Shown here: one piece after another, positions 1 through 10,776 of the stretch
How positions within the stretch are numbered: position 1 is the stretch's first letter
How the letters are laid out: each line of letters opens with the position of its first letter
Position numbers and translations under genes: made by a program
From: Quercus robur
Lineage: Eukaryota; Streptophyta; Magnoliopsida; Fagales; Fagaceae
Assembly (NCBI RefSeq): GCF_932294415.1
Contig: NC_065535.1
Location: 94,442,862 to 94,506,861 of the forward strand
Direction: 5' to 3'
DNA length: 64,000 nt
Notes under the pieces: model-generated
The model's input: only the letters and a program-made list of their open reading frames with translations
Told to the model about the DNA's origin: nothing
Database searches by the model: none

Positions 1-244
1 CCTCTTCGATAACACATCGCGTGTTGTCTTTGTGTTTGCATCTTCCTTCCTCTCTATCTTTGCCTTTTTATTATCTGCTGTGATTTTATTTTGTTATGGC
101 TTAGATAGTCTTTAACCAATTTCGTATTATAGCATGTGTTAAGTTTCCGCACACTAGTTGTTTGACATATTGCTTGTATTGGTTAAGTTGTAATTTGGGG
201 GTCTAAACGTTCAAAGGTGTTTTGTACACGTTTTTGAACTTTCA
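1..244 (+). mobile_element. 3' end of a Copia-type LTR (truncated by window edge)
   Basis: The sequence matches, base for base over most of its length, the last part of the two LTRs at 30598-30835 and 35859-36096 (shared landmarks: CTCTTCGATAACACATCG, the pyrimidine-rich stretch after it, and the closing TTGAACTTTCA). It ends in CA at 243-244. No primer-binding site follows, unlike at 30838, so this is the 3' LTR of an element lying to the left or a solo LTR. The target-site duplication cannot be tested because the left end is outside the window. Confidence 0.85.
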
Positions 245-890
245 ACCATAAACAAAAAAACACAGCCACCACCATTAACACAAAAACCCAACCACTACCA
301 TAAACGAAAATCTCACCACCACCATTAAATAAAAAACATAGCCACCAACACAAAAACCCAGCCACTGCTATAAACAAAAAACCTAACTATCACAATAAAA
401 AAAAAGCATAGTCACCACCATTAACACAAAAACCCAGCCACTACCATAAACAAAAAACCCACCACCACCATTAAACAAAAACACATCCACCACCATTAAC
501 ACAAAAACTCAGCCACTGTCATAAACAAAAAACCCGACCATCACAATAAACAAAAAAACCCACTATTAACATTAAACAAAAAACTCAGCCACCACTATAA
601 ACAAAAACCCACCACCACCGTTAAACAAAAAACACAATCATCACCATTAACACAAAAACACAGTCACTACCATAAACAAAAAAACCCACCTATCACAATA
701 AACAAATAACCCACCACCAACATTAAACCAAAAACCCAACCACCACCATAAATACAAAAACACAAACACACAATAAACAAAAAATCCAACCACCATCATT
801 AACACAACCCACCACCACCATTAAACAAAAAATCAAACCACCACCACAAACAAAAAACCTACCACCACCATTAAACAATAGAGCAACATA
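245..890. repeat. A/C-rich degenerate minisatellite
   Basis: About 20 imperfect copies of a roughly 28-32 bp unit built from AACAAAAAACCCA followed by CCACCACCATTAA. One strand is almost free of G. The array begins immediately after the LTR end at 244 and fades into single-copy sequence near 890. No coding potential; the short reading frame on the minus strand simply reads the G/T-rich complement. Confidence 0.85.
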
Positions 891-956
891 TACCATATAC
901 AAGCCCCAATACTAATGCTTTTAGGCAAGAAAATAAAACACTAACCAAGGTGTGTT

Positions 957-3395
957 CTAGTTAGTAGATGAGCTCCCTCCATTGCCACAAATGTCATTGT
1001 CACTCTTCAAATATTGTATGATGCAATCCATCTTCTCCTCCAGCCTAAGGTTTGCATCCTGGAGCTCTTCTACTCAACCCTTCAGCTTGTAGTTTGCATC
1101 CTGGAGCTCTTCTACTCAACCCTCGAGTTGTTGAGTATATTGAGTTGAGGAAGGTGAGACAGGAGTCTCAAGAGATGAGGAAGGCCTCATGCCAAGTCCC
1201 TTTACATAGCCAGATCTCGGCTTAAGAACCATCATAGATATCTCCTCTTCAGTCAAAGGCTATGCTTCAGGAGCGCTACAATGCTCATCTTATACTCTCA
1301 ACATCTCTTGCAATCATTTCAAATAATAGAAACCATCAGAAATACATATGTTTTAGTTTTGCAAACATATATAGAATAAAAATACATATATTCTAGTTTT
1401 GCAAACTCATGGCATGTACTGATATACATACATATGTATGTTCGCAATCATGGTGTATCCACTGTTTTGTCTTTGAATTGAAGTGGGTATCATAGTAGAG
1501 TTGTGCCAGCTTAAGAATATGACCTGCATTTTTCTGTTTCTGATCAGTTTGCTTTCAAATGTTAGAAGACAAGTTAATTAAGTAATATACTAAGCTTTTG
1601 AAAAATTGAAATAATACATCGCCTCATCCACCCTAACTACAAGCAACTTGCTTCCACATCTATGAATGTGTTTTTCAACCATTTCCTCTTTATTTCTATT
1701 TTTAGCATTTCTTTTTGAGACTTTCTATAAAAAATAAAGACCAAGAAAATATTAGAGTTTTGACTTAAGTTATATATATATATTACAATATAAATCTACT
1801 CCACCTTCCAAATAAGTATTAATCCAACAAATTTGATAGAACGAATAATCTAGTAGACATGACACCATAATAAGATCTACATAAAACATTAATCCAATGC
1901 ATATATAGGTAGGTATTATCTAGGTGAAAGGTGAGAACATACTTCACTTGTAATTAAAATTTTCAAAGTATTAATTACCAGCCAATCTTTGTCACTCCAC
2001 TTTCCATCAATTAGTTCAATCCATTTTTCTCGTGTGACATTTTTTGGTGGGTGGTTTCTTGCATATGTGCTTCCTTCATCCTTTACAAGTTTTTTTATAT
2101 TTTGCAAACAACCTGTAGTAGTGGCTGCTCAATAATCTACCACACTTTGTATTTAGAGATTTGTTCACAAGTACAGATTCTCCTTGTATATCAAATTGAT
2201 CCTGCAAAGTGAAGTTTGTATAAAGAAAATATTATGCCTTGAATTCAATATGCATAGTGACAACATCAACAATACACTATAAAATACAGCATAAAGTATA
2301 AAGTAATGTAATGAAAACAAAAAAATCAAGCTCATGGGCAACTATAAACATTTAAAGTACCGCCACATTTTGAATGATTGCCACTTTTTCACCACTACCA
2401 ACATTCTTCCAACTATAAGCATTCATAGTGTACAAGTTCGTACGCACTTGTACACCAATTTGGCTAACAAACTTCCCTGCATGTTCACCAACAGGAGCAC
2501 AAAACTATGGGGCAATGCGGACCGGTAGCTTCCCATGTTTCTCAACAAGTCCTTGTATCCCTAATCGACGCATTATGCCACGGGCATGTCTACTAGTCGA
2601 TGCAATCAAGACATAATATAAATTAAATCAACAAGTGAACCAAATATAGTGTGATTACGAAATCAAGTAATGAAACTTAAATATCTCACTATCCGTGGTA
2701 GACGGTGTGCCCACAAGCTGTGTCTCTACATTAGTAGAAATTTGTGGAAGAGAATCTCTACCAAGATGCGTGCTCGATGATGGGCCAGTATGCTGGACTG
2801 CTGGGGTAGATTCCTTACGCCTATAATGAGCCATCTATATCATGCAAAAGTATATAAAGATATCTAAATTCATTACAAGTTAAAATATAAATAAATTATT
2901 TCATCATTTAAAATATCTTCAATCGATGATTTTCATTGATCATTCCAAGCACAATAATACAAAGTATCTCAGGCACTAGGTCATGTATATAGTACCTCAA
3001 AATCTCTACCGGAAAGTAGGCTCGATAATGGGCCCTTATGCTAGACTGTTGGGGTAAATTTCTGATAGTGTGAACGAGTGCTATGTCTTGATGCCATCTG
3101 TATCATACCAAAATATGTATAGATTTTTAAATTCATTAAAAAAAAAGTTATTTCATCACAATATTACAAAGTACGAAGTATTGCATGCACTAAATCATAT
3201 ATATAGTACCTCATTATTTAAAGAACTAGATAACTCATCATTACCAATAGTTGGTACATAGTCGTCGTCATCTACCTGAACACTTACTCTCATTCTTCCC
3301 ACATTTACACATTTAGGCAGAAAAGTTGACAGATGCTTCAATCTCAAAGCATTTATTCTCTCTTGATTTTGCTTGATTCTTTGTGCTCTTTCCAT
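957..3395 (-). pseudogene. CACTA second ORF, plant transposase (Transposase_24/Ptta-En-Spm) like
   Basis: Exon-like blocks on the minus strand read MERAQRIKQNQERINALRLK (ATG at 3395), then a block near 2620-2335 (GLVEKHGKLPVRIAP, GEHAGKFVSQIGVQVR), then HPPKNVTREKWIELIDGKWS (about 2060-1975), then a basic block ending HRCGSKLLVVRVDEA (about 1700-1620) and a C-terminal coiled-coil-like tail (VEELQDAN, LEEKMDCIIQYLKSDNDIC) that stops at 957. This order is that of plant En/Spm second-gene proteins, which bind subterminal repeats. The block at about 2511 has an in-frame TAG, and the tail holds a tandem 42-bp duplication with a TAG in each copy. Exon borders were judged by eye only. Confidence 0.65.
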
Positions 3396-3619
3396 CTTAT
3401 ATTCTATTATTTTTATTATGAGTGTTTTTGCCTTTTTTAACCATTTCTACAACTATAGATTTACATAGAAAATAAAATATAATGTCTATTCATCACAAAT
3501 TCTTCCCAAGTACGAAACATAAATTGGAACATCAAATAGAAATATACGTGAACAAATAATAATGAATCAAAAATTATTAAACGCACATTTCCATATACAA
3601 AGGAAAAAAAAAATGAAAT

Positions 3620-6600
3620 CTACATATCATAATCCATATCAGGATCCATATTAGAATCAGGAATGTTATGCACTTCATCTTCATTTTTGTCCCCTAGCTT
3701 TCCCAAACCTTCTGGAATATTCTCAACTTTAATACCACCCTTACAATATTGAACATTATCTTCAATATTGATAGGGACAACATCGCTAATGGCTTCCTGT
3801 TAGAATGCTTCATTAGCTTCTGTTTGATTATTGGATTCTCCATCACCCACCTCTGGCACATCAAACACTCCCCTATATTGTACGCATTGCACAACATGCC
3901 AAGGTTCACCCTATTTAGTATCATGAAGGTAGAAAACTTGTTTTGCCTAACTAGGTAATATGAAAGGGTCATTTTGATACCACCGACTTTGCACATTGAT
4001 ACTTGTGCAATGTGTCTCAATTCGTATCGTTCTCCTTCGACCGGTCTTATTACCAGTATTGTACCATTCACACTGAAACAAAACAACTTTATATTGATAC
4101 ATATACTCCAATTCCCAAATTTTGCACACATGACCATAAAAGTCGTGTATTTGTCTATCATGGTCCCCTTCTGTAGATACACCGCTATTCTGGGTTACAC
4201 AACGATTGTCCAAGTCTTTTGTATGGAACCTTACATCATTGACCATGCAAACCAAGTATTCTTTCATCAACAACTTAGGACCATTTGCTAATGACCACAT
4301 TTGTTTTGTAACTTCTGATGAGTCGTTCTCTTTCAATCTATAGATCTATAATGAATGCAACATGTGACATTAGTAGTGAGAAAAATATATAACTACTTAA
4401 TACTGTTTAATATGTCACAAGATTCAAAATTTCTTACATGTTCTTTGAACCATTTAGGAAACTCTCGTTGTTGTATTTGAGTTATGCGTTCTCCAGTTGG
4501 ATCATGTAATGTGTTTTTGTGTTCTCTATTCAAAACAAGTGATTTATATTCAACTAAGAAATGCAAATAATATTAAGGTCAATTCAAGCATAATCAAAAT
4601 ACGACTTCACATACTCTAAATACGGCTCCAACTCGGGACAATTGTACAACAAATACCATTGAGCAATATCACGCAATTCACATGACATCCCTACACCATT
4701 CTACTTAGACTCGGTGGGTCGAGTTGTTTGTGAGAAAATCATCAACCCTTGGCCATAGTCACCACAATTTGCTTTTCTTTCTCTTCGATTATGAATGGTT
4801 TCAACTCCATCAAGATATAATGATGAGAAAGTAATACACCCTTTAAGAATGTAAGCCTCTGCAATTGAACCTTCTAGTCGAGCTCAATTAGAAACGTATT
4901 TTTTCAACATTTCAAGAAACCTTCAAGGAAAAATGAATTGGGAGTATGACTACATATGCAATATAATTTGCTTAAAAAAAAAAACAATCGGCAAACTATA
5001 ATTAACAGATGGAGAGAGTTACCTTTCAATGGGATACATCCAGCTATATTGCACTGGTCCTCCAAGAATGGCTTCACGAGGTAGGTGAACAGCAAGATGA
5101 ACCATTACATCAAAGAAGGCTGGAGGAAAGTACTTCTCAAGTTTGCATAGTATGAGAAGTATACGTCCTTCTAATTTCTCCAAGTCACTCTTTCTTAGGG
5201 TCCTAAAGTATAAGTCTTGAAAGAAACTACCCAACTCAAACAATACTGTGCAAATGTCCTTATCAGTAAAACCCCGCATCTCAATTGGAAGAATCCGCTG
5301 TAATAGCACATGACAGTCATGACTTTTCAGATTTAATAGTCTACCATTTCTTGTGTTCACCGACCTTGATATGTTTGCTGTATAGCCATTTGGATACTTG
5401 ACTAATTTCAAAAATTCATAAAAATCATCCCTCTCTTTAGGATACAATGAAAAGAAGGCACGAGGCTTGTCAGATGATCCATCAGGATGTCCTTGGCGGT
5501 GCAAAACACTCCTTATGCCCATATTTTTCAAGTCCTTGCGTGCCTTGTTTGTGTCCTTATTTTTCCCCTCAATTCCCAACAAAGTTCTGAATGTATTCTC
5601 ACTAATATTTTTCTCAATATGCATGACATCAATGTTGTGTTTAAGCTTCTTATTCCTCTAGTATGGTAGCTTGTGTAGGATACTTTTCTTTGGCCAATTC
5701 GGTACCCCAATAATTGGACGCTTTTTCTTGTTTGGATCCTTTCCTAAAATTATTTTTGGCATTCGATCAAATTGATCATTTTTCTTTTCCACCGGTAACT
5801 CCAATGATCTCATTTTTTTCTCAATTTTACCATTTAATGAGCAACTCCTTCGCCAAGGGTGGTCCATAAGCAAGTAGGCTTGATGGTTAGTGTATCCAAT
5901 TTTACTTTCCAATGTCTCCGAATATGGTTCATCATTGCAAGTGTAACAAGCATGATAACCCTTTGTCCTCCACCCAGACACATTACCGAATTCAGGATAG
6001 TCATGTATTGTCCACAACAAAGCGGCACACATCTGAAAATGCATACCACAAATGCATCGTAAGTGCGTGCACCCTCTTCCCACAACTCCTTCAACTTATC
6101 AACCAATGACCTCAAGAAAACATCAAGCTCATTTCCTGGTTGATTAGATCCAGGAATAAGTAAGGACATCATAAAATAAGGTTCTTTCATAACTAACCAA
6201 GGTGGTAGGTTATAGGGAATGAGTATGACAAGCCACATACTGTAGTTATTGTTCATATTCCCAAAAGGGTTAAAACCATCTGTAGCCATCCGTAACCTCA
6301 CATTGCGAGGTTCTAGGGCAAACTCACTATGTTTCAAATCAAACTCCTTCCACTCCTGACTATCAGCTGGATGCCTTAATATCCCATCTTTCACATGTTT
6401 TTCTATGTACCATCTCATGTCCTCAACTCTTTTTCTAGACATGTATAATCTACACAACCTCGAAGTCAATGGAAAGTAGCGCAATACTTTTTGAGCAATC
6501 TTCTTATCACCTGTTCTATTATCCTTGTATCTAGGCGTTTGACACACTGGACATTTATCAAGATTTTTATTTTCCTTCCAAAAGAAAGCACAATCATTTT

Positions 6601-7197
6601 TACATGCATGAATGTGCTCATATGTAAGCCTAAGTCACGTAATATCTTCTTTGCTTCATAAGGTGACCTTGGAACCAAGTTACCTTTCGGAAAAACCTTA
6701 CTCAACAAGTCCAGTATCATGTCAAGCCCCTTATTACTTATGTTGGTTGTTACCTTCTCATTTAGCATTTCAATGACAAACTTCAAAAGAGTGTAATCTG
6801 TGTAACTTGGATACATCTCATGCTTTGAATCACTATACATTTTATCAAAATTACGCACTTTCTCATCTTGCTGGGTTGTATCTCTTGGTTCCCCTCTAAT
6901 TCGATCCTCCACCAAGGCATCAATACCATCCAAATGATCATTGTCTAACATTTCTTCATCATCAATGTGTTCATTTAATTCATGGTGTTCTACATGATAG
7001 TACCACTTAGTATAATCTTGCATAATCCCACAATGAAGCAAATGAATTTGCACAATGTGAGCAAATGGGCACAAAATTTTTCCACTTCGATCCACTTCAG
7101 TCATTGCAAAAGTAAGAAATGAATTCACTCCATCAATATATTGTTGACTTAGTCTGTCTCTAGGTGTCTTACCAAGTGTCATCCAACCATTATCCAT
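3620..7197 (-). pseudogene. CACTA tnp2 transposase, decayed
   Basis: The ATG at 7197 opens a transposase-associated domain (MDNGWMTLGKTPRDRL), then the tnp2 domain (ADSQEWKEFDLKHSEFALEP, DGFNPFGNMNN, YNLPPWLVMKEPYFMMSLLI, LWTIHDYPEFGNVSGWRTKG, NIDVMHIEKN), the DUF4218-like part (FFDVMVHLAVHLPREAILGG, WMYPIER) and a C-terminal DUF4216-like part (REFPKWFKEH, EYMYQYKVVLFQCEWYNTG, RWYQNDPFILPSQAKQVFYL). It ends at a TAG at 3620. The reading frame changes near 6630, near 6075 and again near 4180. The TAG at 5658 replaces the Trp of LPYW-RNKKL. A probable intron sits at about 4924-5019 (AAAG/GTAACT to TTGAAG/G), so some gaps are introns and others are damage. In life tnp2 binds and cuts the element ends in the nucleus. 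Confidence 0.85.
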
Positions 7198-8936
7198 ATC
7201 TGATCACACATACAAGGTGAATGTTAAGTCATCAAGATAATGAAATGTCATACATAACGATTCTAACATCTAAACCTCCAATATACTTTGGAGTGACACA
7301 TTATATCAAAAAAGAAAAAAAAAATTGTACCTATTTTATTCTGCATAACAAGAAGGAATTTTTTTATAATCATTATTTTTATTTTTATTTTGGGTTTCTT
7401 CCTTTTTGTGGTGGGCATTGACATCTTTTTTTTAGCAATCAATAGCTGGCTACAATGTGAAGTTTCACCTAAAAATTGGGGAGTGCACATTGATCAGTGG
7501 GAAAACCATAGGTAATGTGGTTGCTATTAGGTGGGTCTATACAAAACCTCTGCTTTTCTTTTTTATTTATGGACTCGTTCATTTATCTTTCTACATGTGG
7601 GTCAAATAATTCTTTTCACATTCTATTGATCTGAGGGCCCATATATATATATGTCAAACACGTGAAAAATTAGAGAGTGGCCCAGTTTAAACTATTCAAT
7701 TACGAGGACCTGTGGTGCACCTTGGTTTTGCATTAGGGTACCCCACAACTACAAGACTAAGCCAATAAGCCTAGCCCTATTCAGCAAACATTTATAAAAG
7801 CATTCAAAAGTGTGCAAATTTACGTGAGGCTTTGCAAAGGTTTTGGCAAAATAACCGTGTTTTGACCACTTTTTGGTTATTTACCCTTCATGCATATATA
7901 ATCGGCTATTCCAATTTTCACAATAAATTTGGATTTTTTTCCATTTATAATATATTATAATTTAAGGCCCCCAATTTCAAATCACGCAAGGAGAGTCTTG
8001 CTTGAAATTCGATAAGAATCAACAAACAAAAAGGAAAAGATGGATATTTTAACATGAATCATCAAAAACCATGTATTGTGTGCACCTTCTGTTGCAACGA
8101 TTACAAAAATCAACTTGCAGCTAACTTTGACATACTTTGGGCTCAATATCAGTAAAGCATTGACAACTAGCTAGCATTGAATAGCTTCTTCTAGCTACTT
8201 CATTTGCAATGACATACAGAATGATAATGATACTAAAAAAAAAAATTTAAAAAATATCTAGCAAATTAGCAATTAATAGGGTCTTATATCTTTAACTTTT
8301 TTTAACTACTAATATTTTCTTGTTTCCTAGCTAGTACTATTTATCTACCTTGATTACTAACCATTTTAAAAATATATATGAAAAGCATCAATATGCATAA
8401 ATAAATAAATAAGATGATATGATAATAGAAATTAAGAAAAGCAATAAAATTGTACTAGGCTCACGTACCTAGCTAGCTCACAAACTCTAAAGACTATAGC
8501 TAGATTAGAAGGTGGGGCTGAAGACTTTTGTAAGAAATTCTCAGTTCTTCACTTGGGCTTATCAGGGGATCCTCATATCCTCTCTATTTGTATATTAGTC
8601 ATTTTGCCCCTTTAATTTTGGGGCCTACGGTTTTGTGGAGTTGGAAGATCAGGTGGTGGCCTCGTGCTTTTGCATAAAAAAAAATAGTATTAAATAAAGC
8701 AAGTATGGGTAAGTATTTATTAAAATAACCCAAAAATCAGCTTTAGTTAGGATGATGATGCTATGCATGCAGCTATGTCAACCTCAGATGACACCTGGCT
8801 TGATTTAGTCTAGATCAATGTTAAGAATACCATTTTTTTTTCTTATTTTATTACGTTGGTAAGTTGTAATTAGAGTAATATCATTTTTACATGAATTTGT
8901 AACTAATATCACTTTCCGTCATTAATCGATCACAAT
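7198..8936. other. AT-rich spacer, no gene recognised
   Basis: It starts with the region upstream of tnp2, which may be the 5' end of the CACTA element, and continues as AT-rich sequence with short homopolymers (7311-7324, 8237-8248) and a TA run near 7640. I see no terminal inverted repeat, RNA gene or conserved reading frame. The only frames are short and low-complexity. Confidence 0.6.
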
Positions 8937-8948
8937 AAATCATCCCTA
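8937..8948 (+). repeat. LINE target-site duplication, left copy
   Basis: AAATCATCCCTA here is repeated at 14918-14929 directly after the poly-A tail of the LINE; the 3' copy shares its first A residues with the tail. The length (12 bp or slightly more) fits target-primed reverse transcription by an L1-type LINE and fixes the 5' end of the element at 8949. Confidence 0.85.
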
Positions 8949-9180
8949 TAGAAATACCATTGTAGTCAAGGAGTACCAAATTATTACACAAAGTTTAGAA
9001 TATGTGGAAAGGAAGTTTCTCTGTGCTTAGAAGTGGGTTTCATATCTAACTTCCTTACACAGTAGAATTAGTGTGTCCCTTCAACGAAGGTGAGTTAGGT
9101 TCCTGGAATAACACTGTTATTTCTAGGCTTGTTGGGTTTTTTTCCGGGGATTTTGGGAAACACTCTTAGTAGGTGTGAGG

Positions 9181-10776
9181 ATGGATGACTTGGCTCAATC
9201 ATGGAATAGGCTTACTCTTTCAGATAAAGAGGGACCGGGTTGCTGCTTACTTGACGGAGACAGTTGTGAGACCTTCTCCATTGCTGCAAAGTTTCTAACT
9301 AAGCGAGCAATTAGCATGGATGTAATTGCGAAGACTTTTACTCCGCTGTGGAGAACCAGAGACGGTTTTAAGATGCAGAGTTTCGGAGATCACAAGATTC
9401 TTTTCACTTTTGAGAAAAAGGAAGATGTTGACAGGATTTTGGAAGGAGAACCATGGAGTTTTGACAAACACTTGGTGATAATGAGTCGATATGAGAATGA
9501 GGTCCCAATGCATGATATACAGTTTGAGAAGACAAAACTATGGGTTCAGATTCACGGGCTCCCAATTAAATATATGACGATTGAAGCAGTGAAAAAAATT
9601 GGTAGTGTGTTGGGAGAGGTTTTTGCCCCGACGGAACCAAAGTTTTTTGATGGTGGTCACTTCATTCGTATTCAAGCTCTTATTGATCTTTCCATGCCTC
9701 TGTGCCATGGAAGGTTGATATCTGTTGGAGGAGGAGGGAAGCAGGTGTGGGTCGCCTTCAAGTACGAGAGGCTGCCAAACCTATGCTACTGGTGCGGGCG
9801 ACTAACACACAATGACAGAGATTGTGACTTATGGATTGATAGTGAGGGCACACTTACACCAGAGCAACGTGAGTTTGGACCACATTTGAGAGCTCCGCCG
9901 TTTGTCGCTGCAAGGAAAAGCTCAATTGTAGTTCCTGGGTTCTATGCCGCAAAGAAGAAAGGGAGTTCAGGTGTATCAGAGGGTGGAGATTCAGGCCGAA
10001 ATTCTGTTTCTGGCAGAGGAAGATCACCGGAGCTGTCAAATAATGTAACGGCTTGCAATGAAGGGGTTATTAATGTAGCCCATTATTCCTCATTAAGTCC
10101 AAATGAAGATGAGGAAATCAATAGGGCAGATACGGTTGACAAAGGGATTCCTAACGGGAAAAGCATTGAGGAAATTAAGTTACCTAGTGAAACCGAATCA
10201 AATATGGAAGCTAATAATGACAGAATTCGTTTGGCACATTTATTTGGAGCGGCTAATATCATGGGATCAGAACTGAGAGGAGTTAAGTCTCATGCCGTTT
10301 CTGAAATTGATCCAAAAGAGTTTGAATTTCATTCAAACACATTTAATGCCTCAATTACCTCTCAGCCCGTTGGTCACACTAAATTCCAGGATTTCAATGC
10401 CAAATTAAAGGAGATTGACACGACATTAGCTCAGTTTGAAAACGGGAATGTGTCTGAATTAAATTCTAATAATGTAATTGCACGTGCCACTAATTCAGTC
10501 CCAGTGCAACCAAATTCTAGTGAAGCACGTGACACAAGTAGGTTTGCTCTTTCCACTACCACACATCGTGTTCTACCAACCTGGACAAGGAAAAAACGGG
10601 TAGCAACAGGCAGCCAACGTGTGGATAATGAGCACCTCTCTGGTAGAAAACGTGAACTTTCAGAGAAGGAGTTATCCTCAGATGTCCCTAGCAAACGTTA
10701 TCAGAGTAATCACAATGCCAAGGATGATTATCTTGAAGTGGTGGAGGCTGTTAAACAGCCTCGCCAAGCACAATGA
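9181..10776 (+). CDS. LINE ORF1: DUF4283 and CCHC zinc-knuckle nucleic-acid-binding protein
   Basis: 531 residues from the ATG at 9181 (MDDLAQSWNRLTLSDKE); an in-frame GTG at 9175 is an unlikely start. Residues about 32-175 form a DUF4283 domain (FTPLWRTRDGFKMQSFGDHK, PWSFDKHLVIMSRY, LWVQIHGLPIKYM). A CCHC knuckle CYWCGRLTHNDRDC follows at about 202-215 with all four ligands present. The C-terminal half is low-complexity and hydrophilic, with basic patches (TWTRKKR, SGRKREL). Plant L1 ORF1 proteins coat the element RNA and accompany it to the nucleus. The frame is open throughout. The stop TGA overlaps the ORF2 start as ATGA, which suggests that ORF2 is made by termination-reinitiation. Confidence 0.9.
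   Translation: MDDLAQSWNRLTLSDKEGPGCCLLDGDSCETFSIAAKFLTKRAISMDVIAKTFTPLWRTRDGFKMQSFGDHKILFTFEKKEDVDRILEGEPWSFDKHLVIMSRYENEVPMHDIQFEKTKLWVQIHGLPIKYMTIEAVKKIGSVLGEVFAPTEPKFFDGGHFIRIQALIDLSMPLCHGRLISVGGGGKQVWVAFKYERLPNLCYWCGRLTHNDRDCDLWIDSEGTLTPEQREFGPHLRAPPFVAARKSSIVVPGFYAAKKKGSSGVSEGGDSGRNSVSGRGRSPELSNNVTACNEGVINVAHYSSLSPNEDEEINRADTVDKGIPNGKSIEEIKLPSETESNMEANNDRIRLAHLFGAANIMGSELRGVKSHAVSEIDPKEFEFHSNTFNASITSQPVGHTKFQDFNAKLKEIDTTLAQFENGNVSELNSNNVIARATNSVPVQPNSSEARDTSRFALSTTTHRVLPTWTRKKRVATGSQRVDNEHLSGRKRELSEKELSSDVPSKRYQSNHNAKDDYLEVVEAVKQPRQAQ

Larger units (their letters stand above)
957..7197 (-). mobile_element. CACTA (En/Spm) DNA transposon, coding core
   Basis: Two minus-strand transposon genes lie in the usual CACTA order: a tnp2 transposase (7197-3620) and, 225 bp downstream, a Transposase_24/TNP1-like ORF (3395-957). 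I looked for terminal CACTA/TAGTG inverted repeats in 245-957 and 7198-8936 and could not pair any, so the true element ends are undefined. Both genes carry stops or frameshifts, so this copy is not expected to be autonomous. Confidence 0.8.
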
